DNA of 64,000 bases. Origin: Nocardia abscessus (GTDB lineage Bacteria > Actinomycetota > Actinomycetes > Mycobacteriales > Mycobacteriaceae). The notes under the pieces were generated by a model, which was given only the letters and a program-made list of their open reading frames with translations, made no database searches and was not told where the DNA came from. Position numbers and translations under genes: made by a program. This document shows positions 62,026-64,000 of this stretch, piece by piece. The first letter of the stretch is position 1. Every line of letters starts with the position of its first letter. Location of the stretch: NCBI RefSeq assembly GCF_015477775.1, contig NZ_JADLQO010000018.1, forward strand, positions 141,390 through 205,389, in the 5' to 3' direction.

Positions 62026-63726
62026 TCAGATGTCGCTGTCGCCCGTTAGTTCGGCGGCGCGTTCTTCGGCGTCCGTGTCTCCGTCGAGGTCGGCCGAGGC
62101 CGCGTTGAGGAACCAGGTCAGGCCCTCATCGGTGCGGCCCGCGGCTACGAGTGCGTCGGCGTAGGCGTAGAAGAGGCGGGCGGCGGCGGAGCCGGTCCGG
62201 GACGGGTCGAGATCCGAGGTCTGCAATGTCACGACCGCTTGGTCGTACTGGCCGAGGTCCATTCGCGCCCCCGCGACGACGATGCGCAGCTCGGCGGCCT
62301 CGTCTCCACGCAGGGCGCGGGCCTCGTCACTGCGGCCGAGTTCGATCGCGCGCTCCGGCCTGCCCAGCCCGCGCTCGCAGTCGGCCATGACGGCCAGCAG
62401 CCCGGAACCACCGGACATCCGGCGCGCGGTCCGCAGCTCCGACAGGGCTTCCGCCCATTCGCCCGCGTGGTAGGCCACCACACCCGCTGTCTCCCGGACC
62501 ACAGCGATCCTGCCCGCACGTTGCCGCGCGGCCCGCGCATGCGCGAGAGCGAGCCCGGGATCGTCATCGAGCAGGCGCACCGCCATCACCAAGTGCCGGG
62601 CAACCGTCTCCGCATTGCCTTTGTCCAAGCTGAGCAGGTCCCGCCGCACGGCGGAGTCGAGATCGGTCGCCTGCACTTCTTCCGGCAGATCGGGTTCCTC
62701 CGGACGCGGCGGCCGGCGGTCCTGGGAGCGGTTGGCACTGACACGGGCCCCTTCGCCGCCCCGGCGACGGTCCTGCGACGCGGCGCCGCGCGGCGCGCGA
62801 TCCTCGCGGTCCGGTCCTGAATAACGGCGATCGTCTTCGCGGCGCTGGAAACCGGAGTCACCGCGCTCATCGGAATCACCACGACGCTTGAATCCACCGC
62901 GGTCGCCCGCGTCACCGGAATCATCACGGCGACGGCTGAACCCACCGCGATCGCCCGACTCACCACGCCGAGCATCGCCCCGGTCACTGGAATCGTCACG
63001 GCGACGGTTGAACCCGCCGCGCTCACCGGACTCACCACGCTGGGCATCGCCCCGGTTACCGGAATCGTCACGGCGACGGTTGAACCCGCCGCGCTCACCG
63101 GACTCACCACGCTGGGCATCGCCCCGGTCACTGGAATCGTCACGGCGAGGGCTGAACCCACTGCGGGCACCGGAGTCGCCGCCGGGGCGGAACCCGCCCC
63201 GCGACTCCTCACGCCGCTCGCCGGAATCACTCCGGCGTTTGAAGCCGCCGCGGTCGCCGGAATCCTGATTGCGCTGGAATCCGCTTCGCTCCCCGGACCC
63301 GCCTCTGCCAGCGGAACCGCCGCGGCCTGCGGACTCCTCCCGGCGCTGGAAACCACCGCGCTTGGGCGCGTCGCCCCCGCGGCGGAAGCCACCGGCGTCA
63401 CCGCCCCGGTCGGAGGAATCCTGACGTTTGAACCCACCGCGCTCGCCCGAACCGCCGCGCTGGTCGTGACCGCCACTGTCGCCGCGACGGGTGAACCCGG
63501 CGGAGTTGTCGCGGCGCTGGAAACCACCCCGGTCGGAGGAACTTTCCCGCCGACCGTGGCCGCCCGATTCCCCGCGGCTCGGGGAGCCGCCTCGTTCCCC
63601 GGAATCGCCTCGGCGGTTGAAGCCGCCACCTCGTCGGCCACCGTCCTGCTGGTCACCTCTCCCGCCGGACCCGGAGTCTGGAGCGCCGCGCCGGAAGGGC
63701 TTCCGATCGTCGTTGTGTTCCGGCAC
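62026..63726 (-). CDS. TPR-like protein with long RGG-rich N-terminal region
   Basis: A 566-residue protein. Residues 1-340 are almost wholly Arg/Gly/Asp/Ser with many RGG and GGF boxes (for example SGERGGFNRRRDDSG). The C-terminal 220 residues are helical TPR-type repeats (RHLVMAVRLLDDDPGLALAHA, AGRTDEGLTWFLNAA), like Rv1691. RGG regions bind RNA and can drive phase separation. The GTG at 63726 has AAAGGGAG upstream. It lies next to the 5S rRNA gene, so a link to ribosome or RNA handling is conceivable. Confidence 0.85.
   Translation of the reverse strand: MPEHNDDRKPFRRGAPDSGSGGRGDQQDGGRRGGGFNRRGDSGERGGSPSRGESGGHGRRESSSDRGGFQRRDNSAGFTRRGDSGGHDQRGGSGERGGFKRQDSSDRGGDAGGFRRGGDAPKRGGFQRREESAGRGGSAGRGGSGERSGFQRNQDSGDRGGFKRRSDSGERREESRGGFRPGGDSGARSGFSPRRDDSSDRGDAQRGESGERGGFNRRRDDSGNRGDAQRGESGERGGFNRRRDDSSDRGDARRGESGDRGGFSRRRDDSGDAGDRGGFKRRGDSDERGDSGFQRREDDRRYSGPDREDRAPRGAASQDRRRGGEGARVSANRSQDRRPPRPEEPDLPEEVQATDLDSAVRRDLLSLDKGNAETVARHLVMAVRLLDDDPGLALAHARAARQRAGRIAVVRETAGVVAYHAGEWAEALSELRTARRMSGGSGLLAVMADCERGLGRPERAIELGRSDEARALRGDEAAELRIVVAGARMDLGQYDQAVVTLQTSDLDPSRTGSAAARLFYAYADALVAAGRTDEGLTWFLNAASADLDGDTDAEERAAELTGDSDI
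62929..63160 (-). repeat. 72-bp tandem repeats inside the RGG region
   Basis: Units begin at 62929, 63001, 63073 and 63145 with an exact 72-base period; the middle two are nearly identical. Each encodes 24 residues of the form RGES-GERGGF-NRRRDDS-RGDAQ. In-frame expansion by unequal crossing-over is likely. Unlike CRISPR repeats there are no unique spacers and the frame is kept. Confidence 0.9.
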
Positions 63727-63843
63727 GGTGCTCCCTTTCTTGGTTGAGCGAAAAGTCGTTATACCCACAAATTCAATCACGTACCTGCGGTGGGACGCGG
63801 GCACGGCAAGGTTCGTCAGAGCCCGAGAGGTGCTCAAATGCAG

Positions 63844-63872
63844 ATAGGGGACCCAGAGTCTGGGTCCCCTAT
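63844..63872 (-). terminator. rRNA operon terminator
   Basis: A perfect 14-base palindrome around one base, ATAGGGGACCCAGA and its complement, just past the 3' end of 5S rRNA. The hairpin is followed on the minus strand by CTGCATTT. It separates the rRNA operon from the TPR/RGG gene. Confidence 0.85.
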
Positions 63873-63884
63873 TGTGAAGGATGT

Positions 63885-64000
63885 TCCGGCGGTGTCCTAC
63901 TCTCCCACACCCTGTCGAGTGCAGTACCATCGGCGCTGGCAGGCTTAGCTTCCGGGTTCGGAATGGGACCGGGCGTTTCCCTACCGCTATGGCCGCCGTA
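63885..64000 (-). rRNA. rrf: 5S ribosomal RNA (reaches the window edge)
   Basis: The minus strand begins TACGGCGGCCATAGCGG, holds the conserved CCCATTCCGAACCCGGAAG, CTAAGC and GGTACTGC stretches, and ends GTAGGACACCGCCGGAAC. The ends pair to form helix I. Length about 116, so it is complete or missing only a base or two at its 5' end. The rest of the rRNA operon should lie to the right of the window. Confidence 0.95.

Noticed and set aside
61553..62164. A 203-codon plus-strand frame in the gap before the TPR/RGG gene
   Set aside because: No ribosome binding site, no recognisable motif and mixed third-position GC; it also runs into the antisense of the next gene.
62929..63160. Regular repeats that could suggest a CRISPR array
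   Set aside because: Units are contiguous, 72 bases long, keep the reading frame and have no unique spacers or cas genes nearby.
62586..63656. A 356-codon frame rich in Ala/Val/Pro over the RGG gene
   Set aside because: It is a same-strand shifted reading of the 72-base repeats; the RGG frame has the better start and joins the TPR domain.

Overview
The window looks like chromosomal DNA of a Nocardia-type mycolate actinomycete. GC content is very high, with GTG starts and 1-4 base stop/start overlaps throughout. It encodes CYP51, CYP125 and CYP123-like P450s, F420-linked enzymes, a mycofactocin-type SDR, an MCE protein and a wax ester synthase. The right third follows the Mycobacterium tuberculosis gene order Rv1691-Rv1713. 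Everything here is read from sequence and remembered families; no database search was possible.

Layout, left to right. 1-5555: end of an LVIVD-type secreted protein, a DUF305 protein, a START-like protein, a FabG-like SDR, and a sugar-type ABC importer (two permeases plus binding protein) with no ATPase gene. 5576-10456 (mostly minus strand): a possible broken Asp23-like gene, a YhgE/Pip-type membrane protein, a Tat-exported amidohydrolase and a GT-C-like membrane protein. 10524-15702: a zinc uptake locus of the Azt type, with a probable Zur box between divergent aztA and aztB. AztB is fused to a lipoprotein-like beta-propeller, and a pseudogene remnant lies downstream. 15699-16898: an orphan MCE protein.

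16900-29360 is the most distinctive block. CYP51 faces a seven-gene minus-strand operon (CYP123-like P450, ferredoxin, NTF2-like protein, unknown 416-aa protein, FadD19-like CoA ligase, DapB-like dehydrogenase, CYP125-like P450). Beside it are an F420-type LLM oxidoreductase, a TetR repressor, a mycofactocin-type SDR and a Ddn-like protein. One operator-like sequence (core GGACA-NN-TGTCTGGAC) lies in front of CYP51, the operon, the LLM gene, tetR (over its own start codon) and the SDR/Ddn pair. I infer a single TetR regulon for steroid or terpenoid side-chain oxidation.

29400-42050 is mixed: an HTH protein, a glycine-rich secreted protein, a DUF6968-like tandem-domain protein, WS/DGAT, a START-domain/acyl-CoA ligase fusion, a dps-anti-sigma-sigF operon with a SigF-like promoter, a thioredoxin-reductase-like flavoprotein, a mannitol dehydrogenase and an acyl-ACP thioesterase.

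42050-64000 is the conserved housekeeping block on the minus strand: TPR/RGG protein, HAD phosphatase, tlyA, nadK, recN, steA, mctB, pyrG, NUDIX, xerD, parA, scpA, scpB, rluB, cmk, der. A 5S rRNA gene with its terminator sits at the right edge, so an rRNA operon probably continues beyond the window.
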